From Polaribacter sp. Hel1_85 (GTDB lineage Bacteria > Bacteroidota > Bacteroidia > Flavobacteriales > Flavobacteriaceae): a DNA stretch of 64,000 bases. Below the pieces are notes generated by a model, which was not told the DNA's origin, made no database searches, and saw only the letters and a program-made list of their open reading frames with translations. The translations under genes and the position numbers were made by a program. The DNA lies in NCBI RefSeq assembly GCF_000766795.1, contig NZ_JPDS01000003.1:682001-746000 (forward strand), read 5' to 3'. Positions 34,339 to 42,664 of this stretch are shown piece by piece. Within the stretch, counting starts at the first letter, position 1; every line of letters begins with the position of its first letter.

Positions 34339-34876
34339 TTATATACTCATCCAAGATTTCATTGATTGATCTCCACTAAGCCCCTGAATGTCCAAGTCAT
34401 TATCATAAAATCTTGTCCCTTGACCTATTTTAGGATAAACAGATAAAAACTCTTGCCCATTAAAGGAGCTTTTTTCATAATCTGTGATTGGTAGAATGGC
34501 GCATTTTCCATTTGTATCACCGTCCATAAAACCAAGTTCCCAAGGCATCCATTTTGAAGTTGAAGCATTTTCTGAGGTGGCATAGATTAAAGATTTTGAT
34601 TGCTTCATTCTCATTCGTATTCTATTTACCGTTGTTTTGCTTACATTCGTTCTTTGCAAATCTGCATCAATAATCCAATCTACATATACAGAGTATCCCT
34701 TAGAGCTCAGTTCTGTATACAATCCTTCTATATTTTTTGTCTTTGAAGCTATGTGATAAGAAAATGTCAAAACTTGTTTTATTCTTGTTTTCATTAACGG
34801 CATAAGAGAATGTTCTTGTTCCGCTCATACCTCTTTTTGATAAATTTTCTAAATATTCTTTGGTATAAAATTTCAT
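34339..34876 (-). pseudogene. TIR-domain gene with one-base homopolymer frameshift
   Basis: The intact frame from 34803 to 34339 lacks the first TIR strand. A second frame starting at ATG 34876 encodes it: MKFYTKEYLENLSKRG, then TSFDIFLSHSFKDK. The two join at a run of six A (34735-34740 on the minus strand). Removing one A restores a 178-aa TIR protein reading SFDIFLSHSFKDKNIEGLYT, with the conserved Glu113 in SKWMPWELGF. As the sequence stands, translation would stop after 58 residues unless ribosomes or polymerase slip on the A-run. It may be a sequencing error, a true mutation, or a switchable gene. It is second in the operon, 9 bases after its neighbour. Confidence 0.75.
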
Positions 34877-34885
34877 GATATATAA

Positions 34886-35680
34886 TTAATCTGTTAATAG
34901 TTCTTTTATAGATACTGTTTTGAATACTATTCGTGAAGTTTTAGGGGTATCTGTTAAAATGACTTTATTACCTCTATGTCTTTTACCAAAAATTTCTTCT
35001 TCAAACTTGATAAGATCCATAAAAACTGTTACATCATCTGACCAATCTTTGATAAAAACATCACCTTGTTGTTTGCTTAGAGATAAGTTAGCATCCGCTT
35101 TGAGGTTCAATTGACCAGATTGAACTCCTTTAAGACTACTTTGAATTACTAATTCTGATGTTTTGGAGCGTGATTGTGCAATAAAAGCTTTTTTAGCAAC
35201 AGTAACAGAAGTTACCAAATAAGTGTTTTTCCATAACAAATTTCCCCCTTTATCATTTATTTGTTTTTCTAAGGCACTTAAATCGTTCAGTTCTTTTTTA
35301 TCACAATCAATTGCTAAAAAATAGATAGCACCTTCATTTGTAAAATTGATTTTTACATTAGCTTTTCCATTTGGTAATTCTTCATTTCCTAAATCAGCAT
35401 TAGTTCCTACATCAAAATTAAAGTTTACTGCATTTTTACTTGAAAAATGGTAAGTATCTGGTTTTTTAGAAAAGCTAGGTTCTTTATATTCCACACCTAA
35501 ATTTTGTAATGAAGTAATTTTTTTAAAAGTTCCTAAAGGCCTTGATTTCCCTAAAAAAGAGTTCCCATTTGGGAAGGTGATGATATCACCCACGACAACT
35601 TGCTCTCCAGGTAAATACACAGCAATTTTTCCAAGTTCTTTAGCAAGTTCTTTGGAATATAGAATTTGAAGTTTTGACAT
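34886..35680 (-). CDS. Beta-rich 264-aa protein, possible gasdermin-like pore former
   Basis: First gene of the TIR/caspase operon. It has no signal peptide. It opens ELGKIAVYLPGEQVVVGDII ... PLGTFKKITSLQNLGVEY. It then alternates strands and short helices, with LEKQINDKGGNLLWKNTYLVTSVTVAKKAFI and, at about 185-235, SGQLNLKADANLSLSKQQGD-VFIKDWSDDVTVFMDLIKFE. This order (early VxxLPxxxVxxGDII, a VTSV-type strand, a Gly-rich hairpin region, then a hydrophobic strand) recalls bacterial gasdermins, which are about 250-270 aa and encoded next to caspase-like proteases. The resemblance is by eye and weak; no family was recognised with certainty. Transcription starts from a promoter with the palindrome at 35763. 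Confidence 0.4.
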   Translation of the reverse strand: MSKLQILYSKELAKELGKIAVYLPGEQVVVGDIITFPNGNSFLGKSRPLGTFKKITSLQNLGVEYKEPSFSKKPDTYHFSSKNAVNFNFDVGTNADLGNEELPNGKANVKINFTNEGAIYFLAIDCDKKELNDLSALEKQINDKGGNLLWKNTYLVTSVTVAKKAFIAQSRSKTSELVIQSSLKGVQSGQLNLKADANLSLSKQQGDVFIKDWSDDVTVFMDLIKFEEEIFGKRHRGNKVILTDTPKTSRIVFKTVSIKELLTD

Positions 35681-35708
35681 TGTAGATATGTGTTTTATTT
35701 ATACAAAG

Positions 35709-35716
35709 CAAAATTG
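35709..35716 (-). promoter_or_regulatory. -7 element of the TIR/caspase operon
   Basis: CAATTTTG on the minus strand fits the Bacteroidota TAnnTTTG -7 box in six of the defined positions or close to it. Its last G is 54 bases from the palindrome 35763-35778 and 29 bases before ATG 35680. No TTG -33 element is seen, as expected for an activated promoter. Confidence 0.5.
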
Positions 35717-35762
35717 AGACATCATCTCTATACATATTCCCTTACTTATATTGATTTTTTTA

Positions 35763-35778
35763 TCCTCAAAAATGAGGA
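35763..35778. promoter_or_regulatory. 16-bp palindromic operator, copy 1
   Basis: TCCTCA-AAAA-TGAGGA, a perfect inverted repeat. Read on the minus strand it is identical to the operator at 38930-38945. It lies 83 bases upstream of the TIR/caspase operon and is a candidate binding site for the LuxR-type regulator encoded next door. Confidence 0.65.
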
Positions 35779-35807
35779 GTTAGAATATGTCAATATAATG
35801 GCTAAAC

Positions 35808-35839
35808 AAAAAAGCTGATTCTCACGAATCAGCTTTTTT
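35808..35839 (-). terminator. Rho-independent terminator after the response regulator
   Basis: A 13-base stem AAAAAAGCTGATT / AATCAGCTTTTTT around CTCACG ends the kinase-regulator unit. It is A/T-tailed on both sides, so it could work in both directions. Confidence 0.8.
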
Positions 35840-35859
35840 GTTTTATCTTTTTTTAAAAA

Positions 35860-36486
35860 TTAATGATAGCCATTTTCAATAGCAAACTTCACAAGACCTT
35901 TTGAGTTTTTAACTCCTGTTTTTTCTAATAAATTTCTTCGGTAGGTTTCTACTGTTGAATGTGCAATATTAAGAGCGTCAGAAATTTTCGGAGTGGTATT
36001 ACCATTAGCTATTAATTTTAAAACTTCTTTTTCTCGTTTTGTAAGTTGAATTTCTCCATAGACCGTAGAATTTCTTATACTTGAAAATAATGTTTTTGTA
36101 ACTTCTTCTCCCAAATATTCATTTCCGCTATGTAGTGCTTTGATAGCTCTTACCAATTCTTCTTTTCCTTTGTTTTTCAAAATATACCCATGTGCACCTG
36201 CTTCAATAACTCTTCGAATAAAACCAATTTCATTGTGCATAGTTAATATTAAAATTTTAACTTTTGGATAATTACTTTTTATAAATAATGTTAAATCAAC
36301 ACCATCCATCTTAGGCATACTAATATCAAGTACAGCAACATCTACTAGATTATTTTCTAATAAAGGAATTACTTGTTCTCCATTATTTGCTTCCCCAATA
36401 ATTGAAATTTCATTTTCAGCCTCGATTAATGAACGTAATCCTTCCACCACAATTTCATGATCATCTGCTATAAGTATATTAATCAT
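35860..36486 (-). CDS. LuxR/NarL-family response regulator
   Basis: 208 aa. The receiver domain (residues 1-120) has the acidic pair in IADDHEIV, phospho-acceptor Asp54 in AVLDISMPKMDG, and a Lys in YILKNKGKEEL. The output domain (about 145-208) is a LuxR HTH: LTKREKEVLKLIANGNTTPK then AHSTVETYRRNLLEKTGV. Phosphorylation by the adjacent histidine kinase should promote dimer binding to a palindrome. The 16-bp palindromes at 35763 and 38930 are obvious candidates, inferred from position and spacing. The start overlaps the kinase stop by 8 bases. Confidence 0.9.
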   Translation of the reverse strand: MINILIADDHEIVVEGLRSLIEAENEISIIGEANNGEQVIPLLENNLVDVAVLDISMPKMDGVDLTLFIKSNYPKVKILILTMHNEIGFIRRVIEAGAHGYILKNKGKEELVRAIKALHSGNEYLGEEVTKTLFSSIRNSTVYGEIQLTKREKEVLKLIANGNTTPKISDALNIAHSTVETYRRNLLEKTGVKNSKGLVKFAIENGYH

Positions 36487-38608
36487 ATTTATTATTTTTT
36501 AATGGAATATCAATCGTGATGGTAGTTCCTTTTTCAAGGGTAGAATCTATTTTAAAATCTCCATGCAAACCATCTATTCTAGCATCTATATTTTTTAATC
36601 CCATACCTAAGTGTGTTGAATTATTTTTAAAACCAATTCCATTATCTTCCACAATTATATTAAGTCTTTGTTTACCTTTTAATAGTTGAATACTAATTTC
36701 AGAGGCTTTTGCATGTTTTAGAATATTGCTAATTAACTCTTGAATAATTCTATAAATAGAAATTTCCAATTCTAAAGGCAATCTATCGTTTAAACCATGG
36801 CTTATAAATTCAACTTCTAGCTGTTTGCTTTCTTCTAAAGTTTCTTTTAAATCTTCCAAAACTGCTGTTAATCCAAATTTCGTCAATACTCCTGAAGCCA
36901 TATCTTGCGATATTTTTCGTACTTCTTCACAAGCCTCATCTAATAATTTGTTTGCTTTATTATATAATTTAGTATTTGAACTTTTCAAACCATCAATATC
37001 AATCTCAACAGATTTAAAATGGTTCTTAACCATAGCTAACATACTCCCTAGTCTATCGTGTAAATCTCTTGCGATGCGTTTTCTTTCTTCCTCTTGACCA
37101 ACCATCATTGCATTCATGGATTTTAACTCCTGTTTTTTTAATAATTCTTCAACTTTCTGCTGTTCAATTTGTTGATTTTTTTCGGCTAACTTTGTTAATT
37201 GTTTTTGTCTATTTCCTTTAAGTATAGCAAAAAATAATAGTGAAACTAACACCAATCCTACTAACAAACTATATATTAAAATTGTTTTACGCCAGTTTTC
37301 TATTTCTTTTTTTTCAAGGCTTATCTTGGTTATCTCTTTATCCTTTTCAAGTAATTGAACTTGTTGTCGTTTCTCTTCGTAGTTCATTTTTAGACTCATA
37401 GCACTTTTATAATCGTTTTCTAAACTATCTCTTAATTCCAAATAAAACTCATTATAATGTATGGCTAGTGAATAATTTTTCAATTTTGAGTATATATCGG
37501 ATAAGTTATCTAATGTAACCATTCTTTCAAATCTCTGATTAGATATTTCAGCTTCATTCAATGCTTTTTTGTAAAAGATAGATGCTTGATTATAATCATT
37601 TTTTTGAAAATAAATATGAGCTATATTGTTATAAATGTTGGCGTTTTTTTTAATTTCCAAAGCTTTTTTATAATTAAATAAAGCCAAATTTAATAATACT
37701 TTTTTATGATATATGGTTCCTAGGTTGTTATAGATGCTATTGTCTTTTTCCTTTAAGTTTAATCTTTTTTTTATTTCAATAGATTGATTGTAATATTTTA
37801 ATGCTTTTTCATGTTCTTTTAATGAAAAAAATGAAAGTCCAATATTGTTGTAGGTTTTTGAAAGCTCATACTGGTCGTTAATATCTTCAAAAATGATTTC
37901 ACTTTTCTTTAAATAATCGAGTGCTTTTTTATAATTTTGAAGATCAATTTGAAATATACCAATATTTTGGAGCGTAAGTGCTATTGCTTCTTTATTTCCA
38001 CTTTTCTCCTTTATATTCAAACTTTTTAGTAAGTATTGCATTGCTTGTCTATAGTTTCCAAGACGACGATATAAATCTCCTATATTATTTGAAGTAATGG
38101 CAATAATATTTGTTTTATTTAGCAACTTAAATTTTTCTTCTGCTTTAAGCGTATGTGTTAAAGCTTTTGAAAATTCACCTTTTTCAGTATAAATTAGCCC
38201 TAATTGATTATAAGTTCTAGCTATTCCATAAACATTATTCCGTTTTATTTCTTTTTTAAGAATTTTTAAATATAATTCTTCAGCTTCTTTAATGTTTTTT
38301 TGATATATAGCAATTGCACCTAACCGATTAAGACTGGTAAGTGTTCCATCCAAATATGAAAGGGAATCACTCATCGTTTTAGCATTCCTTGCATATAGGG
38401 CAGCCTTTTTTGAATCTGCTTTTCGATACTCCCAAGCAAGCTCATTTAACGTTTTAATTTTTATTGTATCCTTCTGAGTCTCTAAAACTGATATTAGACT
38501 GTCTATTACAGTCATATTTTGTCCAAATATATGAACTGAAAAAAATAAGTAAAATATGAATGTCATTTGGAAAGGACACATTTTTAATAGGTTGAATAGA
38601 TTTCTCAT
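36479..38608 (-). CDS. TPR sensor histidine kinase
   Basis: About 709 aa from ATG 38608 (MRNLFNLLKMCPFQMTFIFY, a signal peptide). A longer frame to 38713 would overlap the small upstream gene and is not favoured. About nine TPR units (residues 40-390) form a periplasmic sensor. A coiled coil and a membrane helix (ILIYSLLVGLVLVSLLFFAI) follow. The kinase core is of HisKA_3 type: RKRIARDLHDRLGSMLAMVK with the phospho-His, then ELISNILKHAKA and VEDNGIGFKNN of the ATPase domain. It is the standard partner of NarL-type regulators in Bacteroidota. It would sense an envelope signal and control the flanking effector operons. Confidence 0.9.
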   Translation of the reverse strand: MRNLFNLLKMCPFQMTFIFYLFFSVHIFGQNMTVIDSLISVLETQKDTIKIKTLNELAWEYRKADSKKAALYARNAKTMSDSLSYLDGTLTSLNRLGAIAIYQKNIKEAEELYLKILKKEIKRNNVYGIARTYNQLGLIYTEKGEFSKALTHTLKAEEKFKLLNKTNIIAITSNNIGDLYRRLGNYRQAMQYLLKSLNIKEKSGNKEAIALTLQNIGIFQIDLQNYKKALDYLKKSEIIFEDINDQYELSKTYNNIGLSFFSLKEHEKALKYYNQSIEIKKRLNLKEKDNSIYNNLGTIYHKKVLLNLALFNYKKALEIKKNANIYNNIAHIYFQKNDYNQASIFYKKALNEAEISNQRFERMVTLDNLSDIYSKLKNYSLAIHYNEFYLELRDSLENDYKSAMSLKMNYEEKRQQVQLLEKDKEITKISLEKKEIENWRKTILIYSLLVGLVLVSLLFFAILKGNRQKQLTKLAEKNQQIEQQKVEELLKKQELKSMNAMMVGQEEERKRIARDLHDRLGSMLAMVKNHFKSVEIDIDGLKSSNTKLYNKANKLLDEACEEVRKISQDMASGVLTKFGLTAVLEDLKETLEESKQLEVEFISHGLNDRLPLELEISIYRIIQELISNILKHAKASEISIQLLKGKQRLNIIVEDNGIGFKNNSTHLGMGLKNIDARIDGLHGDFKIDSTLEKGTTITIDIPLKNNKYD

Positions 38609-38675
38609 AAAAAAGGCTTTATTTTCCGTAAAGATAATAAAGCCAGAACTTTGCTCTGTTGATAAAGAAATAATA

Positions 38676-38849
38676 CTAGCTCTTCTTTTTTGGATTCTTT
38701 TCTTTCTTTTCATTAGGCTTAATTACTTCTCCAGACGAATCTGGAGTTCCAGTAGGTTCTTTAGGCTTTTCTGTAGTACTATCTTCTGTTTCATTGGTGT
38801 TTGTAACACCCTTGTTCTTTTCTAATTGTTCATTGTACTCTTTTTTCAT
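38676..38849 (-). CDS. 57-aa low-complexity protein leading the kinase operon
   Basis: Starts at ATG 38849 (MKKEYNEQLEKNKGVTNTNE); a longer frame to 38936 runs into the operator and is rejected. The protein is Lys/Glu/Pro/Thr-rich and probably disordered (KPKEPTGTPDSSGEVIKPNE). It has no signal peptide. It stands directly downstream of the regulated promoter and 67 bases ahead of the kinase gene. It could be a short leader or regulatory peptide of the two-component system; its function is unknown. Confidence 0.45.
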   Translation of the reverse strand: MKKEYNEQLEKNKGVTNTNETEDSTTEKPKEPTGTPDSSGEVIKPNEKKEKNPKKKS

Positions 38850-38875
38850 TGTATATAGTTTTAAAATTAATATTA

Positions 38876-38883
38876 CAAAGATG
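38876..38883 (-). promoter_or_regulatory. -7 element of the kinase-regulator operon
   Basis: CATCTTTG on the minus strand. The last G is 54 bases from the palindrome 38930-38945, the same spacing as at the two other promoters, and 27 bases before ATG 38849. It implies autoregulation. Confidence 0.5.
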
Positions 38884-38929
38884 AAACAATACATATCTGT
38901 AAAATTCGTCATAAACAAGTGTTTTGGCA

Positions 38930-38945
38930 TCCTCATTTTTGAGGA
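38930..38945. promoter_or_regulatory. 16-bp palindromic operator, copy 2 (divergent)
   Basis: TCCTCA-TTTT-TGAGGA between the divergent kinase and TIR-HD-SelD units. It is 81 bases upstream of ATG 38849 and 74 bases upstream of ATG 39019. A single site could serve both promoters, because TTTG -7 elements lie 54 bases away on each side. Confidence 0.65.
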
Positions 38946-38991
38946 GAAATAAATACTATTTTATATGGAGTTATTTAATAATAATATGAAC

Positions 38992-38999
38992 TCTATTTG
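38992..38999 (+). promoter_or_regulatory. -7 element of the TIR-HD-SelD operon
   Basis: TCTATTTG, last G at 38999. It lies 54 bases from the palindrome and 20 bases before ATG 39019. Confidence 0.5.
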
Positions 39000-39018
39000 T
39001 CCTAATTAATTTTCAAAA

Positions 39019-40095
39019 ATGTATAAATCTAGAGCAAAAATATTTATAGGCTCTGCTAGTGAATCCTTGAAAATTGCAAGGTCTATGGAGTATCGATTGA
39101 GTAAAAAAGCAGAAGTAACAATCTGGGATGAATACATAGTTTCTCTAGGAGAAACAACTCTTGATATTTTAATTGGAGCAGTAGAGAAATTTGATTTTGC
39201 TATTTTCATTTTTTCAAATGATGATATAATCAATAGTCGAGGTAGAGTTTTTCAAGGTCCTAGAGATAATGTAATCTTCGAATTAGGATTATTTATGTCT
39301 AAACTGGGAAAAAATAGGGTGTATATTATTAATGCAAAAAAACAATTAAAAATTCCTTCTGATTTAGAGGGAATCACATTTGGTATAATAGACCAAGATA
39401 GGGATGATAATAACTTGATCGCCGCGGTTAGTCCTGTATGTACTATTCTTGAAAATCAAATCGATAAGCTTGGGAAAAGGAAAGAGAATATCATTAAATC
39501 AATTATCGACCAAAGTTTATTAGTAAATGAACATATTCCAAAATCTCTTCAGAATCATTTTAGCAAAATTGGGATTGATAGGATTGACTATTCTTTTAAA
39601 ACGGGTTTTTCAATTAAAGAAAGTATTGATACTGTTCAATTATCATTATCTTTTTTAGGAATTGCTGGTATAAAATGGGTCAATGAACGCGAAGTTTTTT
39701 CTAATATGATAAAAAGATTAGTGCTTAGAAAAACAAATAATCAGATTCGATTTTTACTTTTAAATCCAGATTCTGATTCTGCAATTTCATTTAATAAAGC
39801 AAGAAATTTCCCAATAGAAGTATTTAAAGAAGAAGTTAATAATACGATTCATTTTTTAATAGATATAAGAGAAAAATCAGGTATTGACATTCAAATAAAA
39901 CTATATGATGAACTTCCTAATTGGAGAATGACAATTATTGATGGGTTTAAAATTGCACTGGGGAACTATTCTCCAATGTCAAAGGATGGTTATAATAGTC
40001 CACAATTAATATTTAAAAGCGGAGGGAATTGGAACTTCTCTCATAATTTAATAAGTTATTATGAAGAAAAATGGAATACATCTAAAATTATTTAA
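39019..40095 (+). CDS. CAP12/Pycsar-type TIR-like effector
   Basis: 358 aa. Residues 5-130 are the nucleotide-binding TIR-like domain of the PF10137 type. KIFIGSASESLKIARSMEYR begins it. FDFAIFIFSNDD and GPRDNVIFELGLFMSKLGKN (with the conserved Glu of NVIFELG) follow, and LEGITFGIID ends it. Such TIR domains are NADases activated by cyclic nucleotides in CBASS/Pycsar defence. The C-terminal part (about 195-350) has IRFLLLNPDSDSAISF, KLYDELPNWRMTIIDGFKIA and GGNWNFSHNLISYYEEKW. It resembles phospholipase-D-like (HKD-lacking) sensor domains seen on bacterial regulators. It is the first gene of a five-gene unit and lies under the palindrome-linked promoter. Confidence 0.75.
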   Translation: MYKSRAKIFIGSASESLKIARSMEYRLSKKAEVTIWDEYIVSLGETTLDILIGAVEKFDFAIFIFSNDDIINSRGRVFQGPRDNVIFELGLFMSKLGKNRVYIINAKKQLKIPSDLEGITFGIIDQDRDDNNLIAAVSPVCTILENQIDKLGKRKENIIKSIIDQSLLVNEHIPKSLQNHFSKIGIDRIDYSFKTGFSIKESIDTVQLSLSFLGIAGIKWVNEREVFSNMIKRLVLRKTNNQIRFLLLNPDSDSAISFNKARNFPIEVFKEEVNNTIHFLIDIREKSGIDIQIKLYDELPNWRMTIIDGFKIALGNYSPMSKDGYNSPQLIFKSGGNWNFSHNLISYYEEKWNTSKII

Positions 40096-40106
40096 CACAA
40101 TTAATT

Positions 40107-41423
40107 ATGAATATAGAAAAAAAAGATATTAATTTTTTAAAAACAGCCTTTATGGTTGAAATAAAAAAATATGCCGAAGCTAGACAAAGAAAAGAAGAAA
40201 TAGAACTTCCTTTTCTTAATGAATCTAATTTTCAAAGTTTTTCAAAGTTTTCAAACTTAACAAATGATAGTTATTTTATTAGAAATACTATTTTTTCAAA
40301 TGATTGGCCTTTATTAGTATTCGCTTCAAATTTCATGAAGATGAATAATGATAGAGTTCTATTAGAAAAATTTCCTTTGTTAAAAAAAACAAATGAAATA
40401 AAAAGAGGTGGTATTAATCTTTATAAAATAGATGGTTGGTGCACGCATGTGGTTATTGGACTTATGATTTCTAATCAATTACTAGCTAATGGAGAATGGC
40501 CAGAAACACTACCGAAAATAAAAGAACCCGACAACTTATTAAGGCTATGTAATACTATTTTTAATAAATTAAGTAAAGATGATTTATTAGTTTTTAGAAT
40601 TGGTACATTAATTCATGATATTGGGGTCATTGATGGAGTTCCAGAGCACGATATCAAAGGAATAAAATATGTTAAGCGAGCATTAAAAGAATTAGGAATT
40701 AATCAAGACTGGTTGGTATCTTCTAAATCGGAATGGCAAATAAATGATTTAGAATTGGCTTTAGAAATATTTGTTGGGCAACACAGTTTACTTAGCAAGT
40801 ATTATGGCGAATTGGGGTCAAATGAAATTAATGATTTAATTGAAAAGTATATTAAAAGGCAAATATTAAGTTCAAAACTTCAGCATTGGGTAACTAACAC
40901 TTTAGCTGATACTCTATTTTTATTTATAATTGGTGATATCGCAGCAGTAAATGAAAATTTAATTAATGAAAATAAGATTGAAAGTTTAAAGATTGCAAAA
41001 GATGATTTTCAAAAAGCACTAATGAACGACTTAAAATCTAAAGAAAATTATTATAGCTATGGATTAGAAAGGCTAAAAAATTTTCTTGATATCTATGATG
41101 TTGATTCAATAGATAAGTTATTATTAGCTTCAAAAACTTCAAAGCACTTTATTGAATTATTGGGATCAATATCAAGGCTTGACTATTTAATTGCTCATTT
41201 GAAAAAAATTGAAAACTCCTTAGATCGAATTACTTTTCTAAATAACCTGATAATATATATAGGTGAAAATATTAATACTTCAACAACAATAAAAACTGTA
41301 GTGAAATTTGATCCAGATATGCCTACCCAGTATATTGAAAAAATAATCAATGGAAGTAAAGAGGGTTTGAATAAAATTATCACAATAAACATAGCAGATT
41401 CTGTCGCTACAATTAAGTTATAG
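40107..41423 (+). CDS. HD-domain phosphohydrolase
   Basis: 438 aa. The metal-binding HD motif is split as expected: His114 in WCTHVVIGLM, His170-Asp171 in GTLIHDIGVIDGVPEHDIKG, His181 in PEHD and a further His in FVGQHSLLSKYYG. HD enzymes hydrolyse phosphomonoesters or nucleotides (dNTPs, cyclic nucleotides, ppGpp). The substrate here is unknown. The C-terminal 170 residues are helical, with TFLNNLIIYIGENINTSTTI, and are not recognised. It lies 11 bases after the TIR gene, so it may degrade or tune that protein's nucleotide ligand. Confidence 0.7.
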   Translation: MNIEKKDINFLKTAFMVEIKKYAEARQRKEEIELPFLNESNFQSFSKFSNLTNDSYFIRNTIFSNDWPLLVFASNFMKMNNDRVLLEKFPLLKKTNEIKRGGINLYKIDGWCTHVVIGLMISNQLLANGEWPETLPKIKEPDNLLRLCNTIFNKLSKDDLLVFRIGTLIHDIGVIDGVPEHDIKGIKYVKRALKELGINQDWLVSSKSEWQINDLELALEIFVGQHSLLSKYYGELGSNEINDLIEKYIKRQILSSKLQHWVTNTLADTLFLFIIGDIAAVNENLINENKIESLKIAKDDFQKALMNDLKSKENYYSYGLERLKNFLDIYDVDSIDKLLLASKTSKHFIELLGSISRLDYLIAHLKKIENSLDRITFLNNLIIYIGENINTSTTIKTVVKFDPDMPTQYIEKIINGSKEGLNKIITINIADSVATIKL

Positions 41424-41449
41424 TAATCCTTTTATAATTAAATATTGAT

Positions 41450-42664
41450 ATGAGAATTTTACATCTAATAAGCCAAAAACCTGATTTTACAGGAAGTGGT
41501 ACAATCTATAAGCAATTGTCAAGTCAATCGACAAAAGCCAATCCTCAATTTTTGCTCTACGGAACTAATTATGAAGATGATGTGATGAATTTTAATACTT
41601 CTAATGTAGATTGTTTTGTATTTGATATCGATAAATTAGGTTTTAGTATGCCTGGAATGAGTGACTCAATGCCTTATAAAACAAGTAAATTCAAAGATTT
41701 AACATTGAATGATTTAACCGAATATAAAAATATAATTTCCAAAAAATTAAATTTTATAATAAATCAATTTAAACCTGATATTATTTGGAGTCATCATCTA
41801 TGGATACTTAGTTCCATTGCTTCTAAAACCAAGAATAAAATTCCACAGATAGCTTTCTGTCATGGTTCTGATTTACTTCAACATATAAAATGTAAAGAAA
41901 TATCTAAACACATTAAAAGTAGTTTGTTAAATATTGATGAAATAATCCTGAACTCACCAAATCAAATAAATGATGTTATCAAGATATTTAAACCAAAAAC
42001 TACAAAGTTTATTGGAATACCTGTGAACGAACATTTATTTAATATTAAAGAAAAAATAATATCAAATGGAATTTATAAAATGGTTTACGCAGGTAAAATA
42101 AGTAAAGAGAAAGGAGTCCATTTTTTAATTAAATCGACTATACGATTACTTGAAGAGGGATATAATATTGAATTAATATTATATGGAAAAGGAGAAGCAG
42201 TTGAAATGGAAAAAATTAAAAAATTAGCAATAGAATATAAAGGTAATATAATATTTGGAGGATACCTTAGTCAAATAGAACTTTCAAAGGAATTGAATAA
42301 AAGTCAAATATTTATACTCCCATCTTTTTATGAAGGTTTAGGGTTAGTTATTGTTGAAGCTCTGTTATGTGGATGTCGAGTTGTATGTAATAGACTTAAT
42401 AATTTATTTGATATTCTTTCAGAAGAAGTCTTTAGTAGAGGGTATATTGAATATGTTGATATGAATCTTTCAATTAATGACTCTATTCGAGAAAACTATG
42501 ATGAATACTCTCAGAAATTAGAAAAAATAATTTTAAAACAAATTGAAAAACCTTACTCATTAGAAATTGCTAATGACATTAATAAATCTGTATCTCAATT
42601 TACTTTTAAAAGTTATTATCAAAAATTAATAAATATTTCAAAAAACCTTATAAATGAAAATTAA
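41450..42664 (+). CDS. GT-B glycosyltransferase (GT4), possibly selenosugar-forming
   Basis: 404 aa. The start MRILHLISQKPDFTGSGTIY is the N-terminal Rossmann half. WSHHLWILSSIASKTKNKIP-QIAFCHGSDL follows. The donor half has YAGKISKEKGVHFLIKSTIR, LILYGKGE and the E-x7-E motif FYEGLGLVIVEALLCGCRVV near residue 296. It transfers sugar from a nucleotide-sugar. Its stop overlaps the selD start by 11 bases. A GT-B enzyme coupled to a selenophosphate synthetase is the pairing used for selenosugar synthesis in selenoneine biosynthesis (SenB with SenC). By analogy this enzyme could attach selenium to a sugar; no EgtB-like third enzyme is present. Confidence 0.75.
   Translation: MRILHLISQKPDFTGSGTIYKQLSSQSTKANPQFLLYGTNYEDDVMNFNTSNVDCFVFDIDKLGFSMPGMSDSMPYKTSKFKDLTLNDLTEYKNIISKKLNFIINQFKPDIIWSHHLWILSSIASKTKNKIPQIAFCHGSDLLQHIKCKEISKHIKSSLLNIDEIILNSPNQINDVIKIFKPKTTKFIGIPVNEHLFNIKEKIISNGIYKMVYAGKISKEKGVHFLIKSTIRLLEEGYNIELILYGKGEAVEMEKIKKLAIEYKGNIIFGGYLSQIELSKELNKSQIFILPSFYEGLGLVIVEALLCGCRVVCNRLNNLFDILSEEVFSRGYIEYVDMNLSINDSIRENYDEYSQKLEKIILKQIEKPYSLEIANDINKSVSQFTFKSYYQKLINISKNLINEN

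Noticed and set aside
33892..34876. Canonical Thoeris system
   Set aside because: TIR/ThsB-like proteins are present but no ThsA (SIR2-SLOG or similar) effector is found next to them.
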